Shown piece after piece: positions 10,760 to 22,027 of a stretch of DNA of 64,000 bases. Below the pieces are notes generated by a model. That model made no database searches. It had not been told where the DNA came from and was given only the letters and a program-made list of their open reading frames with translations. The number at the start of each line of letters is the position of its first letter. The first letter of the stretch is position 1. The stretch spans positions 45,827,336 to 45,891,335 of the forward strand of contig CM077006.1 in assembly GCA_039090855.1 (NCBI GenBank), written 5' to 3'. The position numbers and the translations under genes were made by a program. This stretch comes from Macrothele yani. Taxonomy: Eukaryota > Arthropoda > Arachnida > Araneae > Macrothelidae.

Positions 10760-10864
10760 AAGTCCTAAACACGTGTAGAGCAGTACTTTGTTACTATCCA
10801 CGTGGCTTTGTGATTGATCTGTTTGATGAGAAACATGTAAGCAGAAATACTAGCGTATTTCAGA

Positions 10865-11055
10865 GTAATGCACGGATTCTGTCTCAAAGCCAAGAATTTG
10901 CACAGATTGTCTCAAAACTATGAATATTGTACAGATTCTGTCTCAAAGCCATGAAAAATGCAGTGATTCTGTCTCAAAAGCTATGCACAACGCACAGATC
11001 CTGTCTTTTCAAAGTCATGAATATACAAAGTTTTCTGTCTCAAAGCCTGAATTTC
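10865..11055 (-). repeat. inverted counterpart of the 32-bp minisatellite
   Basis: Units read GATTCTGTCTCAAAGCCA on the plus strand, the reverse complement of the 10440-10605 array. The array ends about 130 bp before the chitin-binding exon, so the two arrays could pair in the pre-mRNA. Confidence 0.8.
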
Positions 11056-11183
11056 GAGCAACGTGTTTTTATCATTTCTGTGCTATTGCTGAAAAAAATG
11101 ATATTGCTTTTTATCTGTTCTTTCCTCTTCTGTTTATTCACTCTTGTATGTTAATTGTTCTTGTTTTATACTTCGCTGTATAG

Positions 11184-11348
11184 ATCAGTGTAGAGGACAG
11201 AATGGACTTTTTGCCAGCCAGCACAGGTGTGACGAATTCGTCCTGTGTAACAACAATGAGCCCAAAGTAATGAGATGCAAGAAAGGGCTTTACTTCGATT
11301 CCAACCTTCAAGTCTGCAATTACAAGAGCCAAGTCCTATGTCAAATAC
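11184..11348 (+). CDS. CBM14 (peritrophin-A) chitin-binding exon, locus A
   Basis: One complete exon encoding about 55 residues of a secreted chitin-binding protein of peritrophic matrix or cuticle type. Six cysteines have spacing C-x12-C-x5-C-x9-C-x12-C-x7-C. Family positions include NGLFAS, the aromatic-containing CDEFVLC and KKGLYFDSN. The acceptor is a pyrimidine-rich tract ending TATAG|AT; the donor is C|GTAAGT. Both ends are phase 1 and 165 nt keeps frame. It joins in phase to the exon at 17766. The upstream exon with start codon and signal peptide is not identified. CBM14 domains are known to bind chitin; which tissue uses this protein cannot be told from the DNA. Confidence 0.88.
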
Positions 11349-11451
11349 GTAAGTGCTATATTATTTATTCCTTGAACCACTGGTAACATTTCTTAGTAAA
11401 ATTAACGCATTCCTAAAATATGCAATGGTCACACAGGTATCAAGGGGTAGG

Positions 11452-12122
11452 TAGGATTAAAATTGTACACGGGCCTTATTTGGTGACCCGGCCCGGGCCA
11501 CCAAATAAGGCCCGGTCCGTGATGTGCCATTTTATCTTTCCATTGTATTTTATTAAATTGTGAAACTTAAATAATGAAATGCGATATTGTTGAAAATATT
11601 AAGTTGAATGTAAGCCTAAAAATATTAACTAAACTTTGGCAATTATCGAAGAATATAACTTTTAGAGAGAGAGAAGACTAAGCGCGTTCAAAATCTCCCT
11701 TTCTCTGAACTAGCAGGAAGTAACACTACAAAAGTCAATCCCTGCAGAGATTAGTGATAGGAGAAACGATCGATATCGTCCCACTCTCCCTCTCTTACAC
11801 ACACACAACCCCCGTCACCTACTCCAAACAACACACCCACTCGCTCAGGGTCGAATCTTTTTGTTGTCAAAAATCCCTAAAGTGGTTTTACAATCTTAAT
11901 ACCTACAGATGGTAAAAACACTGCGAGTATCTCTCCTCGTCTCTGATTATTCCCTGGGCTATGTCATGGAAGTAAGTAAATATAAGAAAACAATTAAACA
12001 GACCAGGAAATACGGAAGCACGACTTTTTCTTTCTTTACCAATGTGATAAAAAGAATGGGTCGACTTGGCCCAGCCCGGCCGTAAGTGTTTAGAAAAAAT
12101 GACTGTCCCATGCAGACCTCTA
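11452..12122. mobile_element. GC-tipped hAT-like element, copy A
   Basis: The right end GCAGACCTCTA mirrors the TAGAGGTCTGCACG start of copies at 31801 and 33207; the left end is diverged. The interior shares long blocks with those copies, including GTCAATCCCT, ATCTTTTTGTTGTC, ACAGATGGTAAAAACAC and GGGCTATGTCATGG. It encodes no protein, so it is non-autonomous. It lies in the intron of locus A. Confidence 0.7.
11471..11513. repeat. 15-bp perfect inverted repeat with GC loop
   Basis: GGGCCTTATTTGGTG (11471-11485) and CACCAAATAAGGCCC (11499-11513) surround a 13-nt GC loop. This duplicates and inverts the terminal motif of the hAT-like family. Confidence 0.9.
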
Positions 12123-12329
12123 AGTAGGCTAACCTTTCCAGCTGCGAAGCTGCGAGTTGCATTTTTTTTTTTTTTTTTTGTCTTGCGAAACGGTTCCCGT
12201 GTCAGCGTTGACACCCCTTTAACACCAAAATGAGCGTGTCAGCTTTGTTAATCTAGCTCTAAGATTTCTTCCATTCGCAGAAAGGAAGCTGTTCAATTGC
12301 AATTTTTCGCCCTGTGCTAGATACTAGTT

Positions 12330-12775
12330 ATTGGAGGGGGGATTAACGATCACCGCGAGCAACTCAGTGTGCTATAAGGGTTACTGGACCCAGTGAAGGG
12401 CGACAGCTAGTCCTGTAAGACAAGCACACTATCCATGTCTTTCTCTGGATTCGAGCCCAGACCCATAAGAGATGAATGATTAGAAATGGTGCTTCGTAAC
12501 ACTGTGCACAGAGTCGACTCTGTGCTAGTTAGATATTCCACTTGACCTGGGCAAAAGCATTTTTTTTTCCGGAGTTTTACGAACCTTGTGAGCACCTATG
12601 TCCACAAAGAGTCACTCGTTCCTAATTTGGTGTTGCTAGTTCCGGCGAACGGAGACAATTATCGCCATTGGATAAATACCACACTAATATCTCTACCGGT
12701 AATCGAACCCGTGCCCGCATTATACGATTTCTCCAACACCCGTCCTCGCTTCTAATCACTCCGCCAATGACGTCA
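12330..12775 (-). repeat. two old SINE relatives in tandem
   Basis: The blocks at about 12335-12545 and 12560-12775 each keep the order of the family-1 body: GTGAGCAACTCAGTG or GTGAGCACC, then a CCTAATTTGG-like or GAAGGG segment, then a B box with TCGAGCCCAG or ATCGAACCCG. Both are heavily mutated. Confidence 0.6.
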
Positions 12776-12999
12776 AAGGGCAAATGTTGGTCCAGCTTTA
12801 GTTCAGCTGCAATTCTTTCTTAAATCACTTTCGAAGTGTTATTTTTTCGAGAAGCAGCTTCAGCACTACCTTTCCTGTAATCGACTATGTACAGTGCTGT
12901 CCAAAACTCGTGTTGCACCATTGGTTTGCAATGATTCAGGATATAAAATTTTAATTTAGGATATAAAAATTAAATTTATTGAATGATTAATGGCAACAA

Positions 13000-14000
13000 T
13001 TACAACTAATCAATTCGTGATTAAAAAGGTGCTTTTTAATTGTACACAAAAGTCAGTATGACCACCAGTATTTTCGTGACAAAATTATCCGGTGACATGT
13101 CCTATGTGATATTTTGTAGAGCAGAGCCTTGTCGATTTTGGTACAGGCAACTCTTACAAATTCCTTGAGCTGTTCTATGGAGTCGCATCTTTCTTTCGAT
13201 ACGCTGGCTATAATTATGCTTTGTTACAGGAAGAATGATCAGGGAGGCCAATCTAATGGATATGCTAAATTTGCTATCCTCTCCTTATTCATCTCGCATC
13301 TACGTTACTCGTAACTGCATGGTGGGACGGGGCTCCATCTTGTTGGAACTAATAACTCTCTAAAGGTTTCAGTATTTGGAGATCTGGAACAAACCCGTCT
13401 CTTAACGTAGCTAGGTATGACTGTTGATTCATAGCGCCATCGAAGATACACTAACGTATTAAGTGCTTATTAGACAATGCTGCCCAGATGATCACATGTG
13501 ACGCATTGTTCTAACTATGTAATAATGTGGATTTTCTTTATTCCTAAAATAAGCGTTTCTTCTCACACGCACTTCTATAAATCGCACACTCATCTGAGAA
13601 GAATATTTACCAAATTACGAGATGTCTGAAAAATATTAGACCAACCGATAACCTGAAAACTGAACATCTAGGTGCTTTTCGTTTACTTCCGGGCGAAACT
13701 GCTGCAGAAACATCAAAGTGCTTAAAGTCTCACACGAAAAATAGGTTTCTAAGTAAACCGAACCATTTTTGATGGAAGCAGTTGAAAGACTGACATGATA
13801 GCGCTTGCGGAAGCCCCATGCTTGTCCTTCCTCAAATGTTGTCAGTTTCTGCGAGCACAGTTTATCCGGTCCTTTCAGAAAATCGGTACAATTTCACCAG
13901 TAACAGCTACTGGTGTCTTTCAGTTCATATAATAATGTTTCTGTGAACATGTTTTGATACTGTAAAGAACATCGCAGTCTTGTTACAATCTTCATATATC
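13000..14000 (-). pseudogene. Tc/mariner-superfamily DDE transposase pseudogene
   Basis: Minus-strand frames give a first catalytic block FSDECAIYRSA near 13590, then VIIWAALSNKHLI. Next is MNQQSYLATLRDGFVPDLQ, and then FQQDGAPSHHAVTS near 13340 with the second catalytic Asp. A weak PLDWPP-like SPDLTP block follows near 13250. This matches the arthropod family with FQQDGAPPH and WPPRSPDLTPCDFF motifs. Several stops and frameshifts interrupt it. It lies antisense in the intron of locus A. Confidence 0.7.
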
Positions 14001-15600
14001 TCAGATCTTGTTTCATAAGAACTTTTGGCTACTTTCAAACCCTGCGGATATCTACAGGGAAGAATATCGAGATCAGACGCTGAGTTTTCGAAGATATGAA
14101 GAAGTTTCCTTAAAGTAAAACTTACAACAGGCCACTGAAAAGTTTCAAGAACGCTAGGACAACTGCATAGCAGCCAAAGAACGTTACTTTAAAACAAATG
14201 AGAATACAAATATGACTGGTGTACGTGTTATGCTCAATCCCCAATAATGGGTGGGAAAATGGGGACGGATTCCCGGGGCCCGCAGTCGAGCAAGACAGAG
14301 AAATGATACTTTAAATTATAAAATTATAAACAGCAGAAATATGGATGAAACTGAAAAAGCAGAGTAGTGGACTTTGAAATTTATGTGAAATAGTGTATCC
14401 AGAGAACAAAGTTTTCGCCTGCGAATAAATGCAAAAAATACACCCCCTCAAATAAAAAGAGGCCAAATCATTAAGTCTTATTTTTTAAAAACAAAACAAC
14501 CTCTCAATATTTCGGGGAAATTTAAAGCACTGAAAGTTTTTTAGTCAACAACGTTTGCAAATCAATTTTCTGGTACTGTCTAAAATGAAATTCTGATTTC
14601 GGCACTGCAATTAAGTTTATCTCTGATAACTCATTTGAGTAACTCAGAATAGCAAAGCGGCATTTTCTGTGAGTTTAATTATCTTGTTGTCACAATGTAG
14701 TACGCATATTTCCAACTGTTCTACACTAATTGTACTAATTCTAAAACTTTTCAAACTCCTACGAATTTTGGATTCTCTCATACAAGTTTTCGATCTCTTG
14801 CCAAGAGTTTCACGTTGCTGAAAATAGTCATCCTACTTTGTCATTTTTCTTTGCTATATTTCATTAATGAATGTAGTCATTGCGAAGGTATGTGAAAGGA
14901 ATCAACAGAAACTGTAAGCGATTTGCATCCCGCAAACTGAAGTTACACCGCATCTAGAAAATTAGAGCAAGAATTGTAGCTCAGCATTATTATTTATATA
15001 AGAATGATGTAGACATTTTTGCATATTTTCGAGATCTGAGCATTACTTCCGCTAACAACTTTCTGTGGGGTTTTTTCATTAGGCAATTTTTCAGTGATTC
15101 CCAAGAATTTTAGCAAAGAATCGGCAAATAGGGGTTTATTGTAGAGGTTCTCAACTTTTTTTTCTCAGGAAAAACATATTTTTATTACTGTTTAACTTTT
15201 CCTTTGTATTTTTGCTGCAAAAGATTTTTCTAAATCAATCTATGGTTAAACGTGTTTTTTTTTTTTTTTCGCAATTTCTTTTTTTTGCAACCCTTTTGAA
15301 AACATTACTTAGAATATATCATAACCATGGGCGAAACCAGTAAACCAGTAGTGAAAATGAAAAACTGAGTTTCCGAGGGGTAGGGAGGGGAGTAAAACTT
15401 GCGAAAACGTTCACTGGCCAACATTTTTATTCGCCACTAGAATATGTTACCCGGATTTCTTGCTCCGTGATTATAACTGTGTGATAAACATCTTAATTCT
15501 TTTATTTATCTTTTATGCTATACATAAAACTCGGTGGAGGAGCAACCATCGTTACATAACTTTTTAACTCGCTTTGATCGCACAGATCTTTTTTTTTCAC
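14001..15600. other. intron of locus A, no other feature
   Basis: AT-rich sequence with T-runs at about 15250-15290. I see no exon with CBM14 cysteines and no element. Confidence 0.4.
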
Positions 15601-15622
15601 AGTAGGGAGCTACTGACATTTC

Positions 15623-15841
15623 TTTTTTTTTTTTATTGGAGGTTTAACGACCACCGTGAGCAACTCAATGGGCTATAAGCAGTCGCCCGTCCCTAATTTA
15701 GGGTCACTGGTTCCAGGGAAGGGAGAGAGCCAGTGCCGTAAGACAAAGACAACATCCATGCTTCACCGGGATTCGAACCCGGACCCAGTTCGGACGAATG
15801 ATCAGAAGCCATCGCTTAGACCACTGCGCCACTGGGGCGGC
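15623..15841 (-). mobile_element. SINE family 1, young copy with 11-bp TSD
   Basis: T-run, complete body and head. It is flanked by ACTGACATTTC at about 15612-15622 and 15842-15852. Confidence 0.92.
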
Positions 15842-16078
15842 ACTGACATTTCAAAAGATAAGCATGAAGGCCGTCTAACGTGCCGGTACCGGGGCCCGTA
15901 AACCGGTGGTTGGGCGCTGGTTATTCTGTATACTAAATTCACTTTCAGTTACTCGAAAGGCCCTTACATTCAGTAACGGTTTTAAGATGTGCGACGCCTT
16001 CAGAAAACACAAACATGCTTGTCTCCTTTTATAAAAGTATAAACACTGCAGGATTTTAAATATTACACAAGTAGTCCC

Positions 16079-16270
16079 GTGCTTGAGTGGTCAGATGCGG
16101 AGTTCTAGTCAATCACCCTAGCAGCGCTCGGGCTCCAGTTATAGGTGCCGTGCCTACTCCATGGCTCTGGCCCTTCCTTCGGGAACCCGTGGCCCAAAAT
16201 TAGGGACAAGCTACTGCTTATAGCTGTAAGATTTGCTCGTGGTGGCCATTAAACCCCGAAACGAAAAGAA
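16079..16270 (+). repeat. old SINE relative of family 1
   Basis: It keeps GTGGCCCAAAATTAGGGACA, CTACTGCTTATAGC and GTGGTGGCCATTAAACC of the family body. The tRNA head is diverged (GTGCTTGAGTGGTCAGATGC). Confidence 0.65.
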
Positions 16271-16491
16271 AATAACGCAAAGATGTTATTAATTCTAAAA
16301 TAAAATAATAGGAAATTTAATTGTTACTTATAAAACGTGCAAGAAAAAGAGTTCACAACTTTTTTCTCGCACGTTTTCTACGAAAGCTGAACCCAGTGTT
16401 TCAAGCCTTCATAGAAAGAACTGATAAAGTACGAGGCCCTAGGAGGTAACCTAGGTTGAATATACTTAAAAGCGCCACTGCATGCCATATA

Positions 16492-17684
16492 CACACACCG
16501 GCCACTGAATTAAAAATCTTTATGTAGATGCACGTAAACGTCCTTAAGCTGCGTATATGCAAAAGACGTGAGCCACCACGTGATCTAGGCTAGTTTTTTA
16601 GACCTGCTCTGATCCATAATCGTCAGTAGTGTTGATCACAATGCGAAAACTAATCTTTTCGGAGTTTGATGAATGGCTTTATTGTGGGTGCGCATCTGAC
16701 TGGAACGAAGATTTTGAAAAAGCAGAGCTGACTGGCTTCTTAAAAGCTGAGATATCCCGGGTCTTTAATCAATGGATTGTTTGTTTAAGAGGCGTAACTG
16801 TGGCCCGACGAGAATCTGTCAGGAACGAGATCGCCGTCATCTGAGAAAGCTTGTACGGAGAAAGACTTCCTCTGTGCAACAATGGACCGAAGCATTTGAT
16901 GAAGGCTGTTCTCGACCAATATCTTAGCAAACTGTTCGCAGAGAATTGAAGAGGATTGGTATTGGCAGTTGCATGCCTATACGAAAAACACGGATTTCTG
17001 CGAAAAACCGAAAAGCTCGTCTACAGCGGTGTTAGGAGCACTTACTGGACACTGAAAGACTAGAAAAAAGTCATGTGGTCCGATGAGTCGCTACACACCT
17101 TGTTCTGTACCGACGGTAGGAAGAGTTTGGCGGGAGACCCATGAAGCAATGAACCCTGTTTGCCTTGTAAATCCAACTCAAGATTCTGGAGGTGGTGCTG
17201 TGGTGTGGAGCACATTCTTCTGGTAGGGAGTGGGTCCCCTGATATTGCCGGAAGGTCAGTTGTCCTCCAAGGATTATCTGAACATTGTTCCTGATTAAAT
17301 CCATCCATCCTGCAATGTTGACTTTTTGTCCAGTGGGTGACGGCTGTTTCATGGACGACAATGCTACTGCCCATCGCGCAAGATGGGTTCAACAGTGGTT
17401 CAGCGAGCATGGCAGTAGTTTTCGCGATCTTCACTGGCCAACACAAAGCTCGGATCTTAATCCCATTCAGAATGTAGAGGACATGTTAGAAAAATAGATC
17501 CGGGAGAAAAGTCCTCTTTCGTCAAATCTGAGCCAGTTGAAGGACTGAACGCCTGGTATGCTGTAGACGTAGATGACCTCAAACAGCTTGTGATATTTAT
17601 GCCAAACCGCATACGTGTTGTAATTCGGGGGAAAAAGTCCAACTCGATATTGAATAAAATTTATAATTCAGTGTCCGTTATGTG
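16492..17684 (+). mobile_element. Tc1 element (dead), copy 1 of the CACTGAATT-TIR family
   Basis: It is flanked by TA. TIRs are CACACACCGGCCACTGAATT on the left and the inverse of CACATAACGGACACTGAATT on the right. Plus-strand remnants include a helix-turn-helix region (16840-16960), a first catalytic block (WSDESLHTLFC near 17080) and GDGCFMDDNATAHRARWVQQ (about 17338) with the second Asp. SSDLNPIQNV (about 17450) has Gln where Glu is expected. Stops and frameshifts occur throughout. The right end lies about 80 bp before the terminal exon of locus A. Confidence 0.85.
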
Positions 17685-17765
17685 TAACTGTGTGTTGCAA
17701 TTTCTGTGTGTAACGTTTCTGTAACTTGCAAAGATTTCATATTTGCCTTTTCTTCTCTTTTACAG

Positions 17766-18435
17766 CTGGCGGTGGACAGACAAAAGGAGACGATGCAGGT
17801 AATGACGACGACGACGATGGGGATGATGACGGTGATGATGATAAAGGTTCAAATAAAGGTGGGAACAAAGGCGGAAAAGGAGGTAAAGGGAATAAAGGTG
17901 GCAAAGGAGGAAAAGGTGGAAAAGGAGGAAACAAAGGAGGAAAAGGAGGAAAAGGTGGAAAAGGTGGAAACAAAGGAGGAAAGGGAAATAAAGGAGGAAA
18001 GGGCGCAAATAAAGGAGGAAAAATGGCAACAAAGGTGGAGGTGGCAAAAGCGGAAGAGGAAATAAGGGCGATTCCGAGGAAGAAGAAGAAGTTGATTATG
18101 ATTATCAGGATGAAGAAGACGATGGTAGAGTGCAGGTTGGCCATAATGGAAATGGCCTTGGAGTATTCTACGACTCTGATAGCAGTTACGAAGAGTCTAG
18201 ACAAGGTCAAACGAAGCTAGCTGCTGCCAGTGTAAGATCGGTGTGCCCCAAAGCACGGGGTCTCTTCGCCCATTCAGACGACTGCACGATGTTCTATCAG
18301 TGCTATGATGGTGAGGTCCTACTGAGGTCTTGCCCGGTAGGCTTACTCTTTCACGACAAGGAACAAGAGTGTATGTATCCTAAGAGCGTAACTTGCGGGG
18401 AGAGGCGAATTCCAAGGCATCCGAACTACGATTGA
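17766..18435 (+). CDS. terminal exon of locus A: acidic, Gly-Lys-repeat, CBM14 protein (one-base frame break)
   Basis: The acceptor TTTTACAG|CT is phase 1 and joins exactly to the donor at 11348. Order along the exon: GGGQTKGDD; an Asp-rich patch (about 17803-17850); a (G)GK/NKGG repeat (about 17850-18020); a Glu/Asp/Tyr stretch (EEEEEVDYDYQDEEDD, about 18077-18125); a Ser/Gln linker; a CBM14 domain (about 18242-18400) with C-x12-C-x5-C-x9-C-x12-C-x7-C; a short basic tail ending HPNYD and TGA at 18433. The Gly-Lys frame and the CBM14 frame differ by one base: the switch falls at the A-run 18019-18023. One extra A would restore about 223 residues. Read unshifted, the frame ends at 18220 without the domain. 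Sequence error, allele or true mutation are all possible. A matrix or cuticle protein is an inference. Confidence 0.8.
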
Positions 18436-20960
18436 GAAGAAAATCTTCGTCCGTAAATTAAATATTTATTACTAAATGAAGCCTCCACTTGAGAACACAT
18501 AAGAGTATTTTGGAACATGAAACTGGGCTCAATTGCTACTGTAAGTTCCGATAAAAGAAAGTTCCAGGGTTTTTAATCGCTTCTGAGGGATGACCTGGCA
18601 CTAGTTATAAAATGTTTCTGTGAGATATCTTTTAATCGAAACATGACATTTTTCTTCAAAGCTCGGTACAAATATTAAGTGATAATTTGGTAGATACATT
18701 TCGCACGCACACAAATAAGCATGCTAATCAGATATACCAAAGGTGAACGTAAAAAAACAGTCAGTTTAGATGTCAGATAAACGTGAACGAAATTCTACAT
18801 CTCAGAAAATTTAACCACACTCCATTTGATTCCATGAACGTAAGAAATAACGTTAGAATATGTAGATGCGCAATTAATGTAACGTTCCAGCATTGGAATT
18901 AAATACATCTTGACCCAGTCTCAGAACTACCCTCCATAGGGAATCAGCTGTTTCAACAGCTAATTCGGGAGTGGTAACCCCACATTTCCTGATTACTCAT
19001 GTTTTTTGTGCTGATTGGTCAATTATGCCGTTTACGCTACAAATCCCAGAAATCCAACCAAAAGACAGCATTCTTAAAATTCTTAACAGTTGGTTTAATT
19101 TGTAAAACTTTCGACATCAAACGGTCTCCATTTTCTTTGATTAAAAATATTAAGATAAAAACTTTATGAAAATGTAAAATCAACAAGAAAGGAAAGCTTC
19201 GCTTGCTAGCTGAATTTCCTTGGTGTTCTATTAAAACGTTAAAAAAAGAGCTTGCATGTTTTCGTCCATGAGAAACAGCTTGCTACACGAGAATATGAGA
19301 TATATGAAAATGGGAATAGATAAATTTGTTGGGGCTTTTTATGGTATGTTTTCTCTTTCGTACATAAATTTAAAAGTCGACTGAGACTTCCTTTCAGAAA
19401 AATCTCACCCTTTACAATGATAGCTGGAAAGTAGGAGTGGTATTTTAACTTTTTTTTTTTTTTGCGAACTGCAACTATAGGTGAATCAACAATATTTCAG
19501 CAGCTTAACGCTCGTTTCTATACATATGTTTTAGATAGAACCCATCTGAAAGCCTTCGCAGATAGTAACTGCACTAGCCTTGGATTTTTAGATGTTTGAA
19601 TCAGAGTATGAACACTACTTTTTCTGCTAAGCTGGGCTTATTTCCTTATAGAATGTAAAGAAGTTTCCAGAAATATGAGGAAAAGAAGAATTTATTTTCA
19701 GCGCTTCAAGAATTCAACGAAATTTAAGGCAATTCAAGAAAAGCAGTTCTTCAGAATAAAATCATGCAAAAGAAAAGAAACAATGACAGGCATTATGTAT
19801 TTTTAAAGTTTTTTTAAAAGTTCATTTTTCAAATGCTGTGAAATGTAATGAAAAAGCAACTAATGTATGTGAATAAGATTTTCTTTGGTATCCTGAAAAC
19901 GGGAAGAATTATCTGTATCTTAAGGAATTTTCCAATTTTTCTTAAAGAAGCCACTTATTAAAAATGACTTAAAAAATGCTAATCGCTGTCTTTTTAGTGT
20001 AATGAAATCAAAGCGTGCGAATCTCAGCAAAGGAATTAGGGACAAAATTTCATTTTTCCAAATTTTTTAATTACCATTTCATCGAAACACCTTCTTGCGC
20101 CAAGAAAACGTTTGAAATTGGTTTTTAATAAATAAAACTTCTTAAAGAGGGAAAGTTATTTGGCCAGACGTTTTAAACAGTTTTCAATTAAAAGTTTCCT
20201 TATCTGAAAAATAGGAAAAAAAATCAGTTGCTCGTTTAGAAGTCTGTTGTTTGCTTACCACTGCCATTTACACGAAGCAATCATAAGCAGCAAAAATAAA
20301 TTTTTATATAAGTTCAACCCCATTCCTTTGATCAGATCAAGTGAAATCATGGGATCAAAGAGCCGGAGGAAGTTTCAAAAATGTTATTGCAAAAATCATT
20401 CAGAACGCTGACTTTTGAAACGCATTTGTTTAATGACCAGTATATTCTTAAAAAAGACATGTGAGATTGTTTTAAACCTACCCCTTGAAAACATCGTTTC
20501 GCATGCTCATTTGACGTTTGCTTTGTGTACTACATTTTAAATGCGATTTTTTTTCGTAATAAAAAAAGGCATAAGTACAACAGACACTTACAAAACTTAT
20601 ATATTTCCCATATCATGATTTTAATCCCAGGAAAAGTCTTCATATATGAAATTTTCGTTTAAAAAATTGTATCCGATACAAATTAACAAACTTAGACCCT
20701 TTCCTTTGACCTGTTCTATTTTCTTACGTGGGGGTGGTATTTTTTGTCCCTAGCATTTTATTCATTATATAACAAAAGGCTGTTAGATGATTTTCACTCC
20801 CTATTGTTCAAATTTTTTTTGTTTGCCAACTAAAAGTACGTAGGATTTGAGAATTTTTCTTCCCAAGAAATGAAAACAGTCAAACAAGCGGATACCACTA
20901 TTTAGCTTTACGACTTTCCAAGAAATAGAATTTTAAGCGCAATTAATTATTTTTCCTTTA
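18436..20960. other. 3' flank of locus A; no gene seen
   Basis: AT-rich unique sequence, which may include the 3' UTR of locus A just after the stop. No obvious AATAAA lies within the first 200 bp. No transposon ends were recognised. Confidence 0.4.
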
Positions 20961-20969
20961 ACAATTTAA

Positions 20970-21310
20970 CAACCCTATTGTATCTAACGCTACTTGTGCC
21001 TAATTTAGGCTGTTTACATACAAAAGAGAGAATCTGTGCCTTAAGAATGATCACAACATTCATGTTTTATTTGGTCTTGGCTCAGCGCTATAAGGAGCCA
21101 GAAGGCCCTCTACTCTACTCTACTCTACTCTACTCTACTCTACTCTGCCTCTTTAAACCTTGACGACACAAGCACAGAAAAATAGTTCTTTTTATTGTTG
21201 TGCCTGAGTTTTGTCACCCCCTGTGAGCAATTAAGGCTGTAACGCGTTTCTAAATTTGGTGTTACTGGTCCCCAGAAGGGTGGCAGGGTCAGCCTTGGGT
21301 ATAACGTAAA
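20970..21310 (+). repeat. TACTC microsatellite and SINE remnants
   Basis: A (TACTC)n run of about seven units lies at 21110-21146. Flanking phrases CCTAATTTAGGCTG and CCTGTGAGCAATTAAGGCTG resemble decayed family-1 bodies. Confidence 0.6.
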
Positions 21311-22027
21311 CCTTTACGTTATGCAGGATTTGGTATTATGCTAAGTTCCAAATGTCCAGCTGAAGAAATGTCGAACTAAGTGTATGTGACGCACTAGTTG
21401 CACTGGATAGTTCACTTTAAATGAACAACACATAAGGCTTTTGAGGGCTAGACTGAACACAGACGTAAAACAGAACCACTTATGTAAACTTTTCTGTTAT
21501 TGGTCCAGCACAGCACTTTCACTTGAAGTGACTTGAGACAACACCACTACGTCGTCTATTTACAAAATCACGTGACTATATACAGCGTGATACTAGGATA
21601 TCGAACACATATCACATTGAGTTTCACCCCCCACACACACACAGCTGCTGCTTAGTCATTAAATATCTCTCGTCTTGTTCTTATCACCACAAGCATACGT
21701 CACTCTCACAGACTTCAAGTGTTGCCAACCGTATTCATGTGAGAGAGAAGTATCACGTTAAGATTGAAAGATGCTAAAGAGAACAAACTCAAATTTACAT
21801 AGAAGGAACTAAAAATGAAAGTTATATTAGAACATACGTCACATGGGCCTCATCCAGCTTCATCCAGGGCTCGGGCGATTGGCCAGGGGCCGGTGCCTCT
21901 GACTCTAGGTCACCGGAGCGTCAAAATAATGACTGCTTTGAGAGTTCTTTTCAATTCCATAAATTGTATGGTACTTGGTATTGTTTGAGAATTAGTGTAG
22001 AGTAACCTATTTCGGTTTTCTTTTTGG
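21311..22027. other. no recognisable gene
   Basis: Non-coding sequence. The block with GTATCACGTTAAG, GAACAAACTCAAATTTACAT and ATACGTCACAT (about 21600-21845) has a diverged second copy near 57900-58150. An unclassified dispersed repeat is therefore likely. Confidence 0.45.

Noticed and set aside
17737..18210. Pro/Phe-rich open frame on the minus strand
   Set aside because: It is the antisense shadow of the Gly-Lys repeat; GGN/AAR codons give Pro, Phe and Leu on the other strand.
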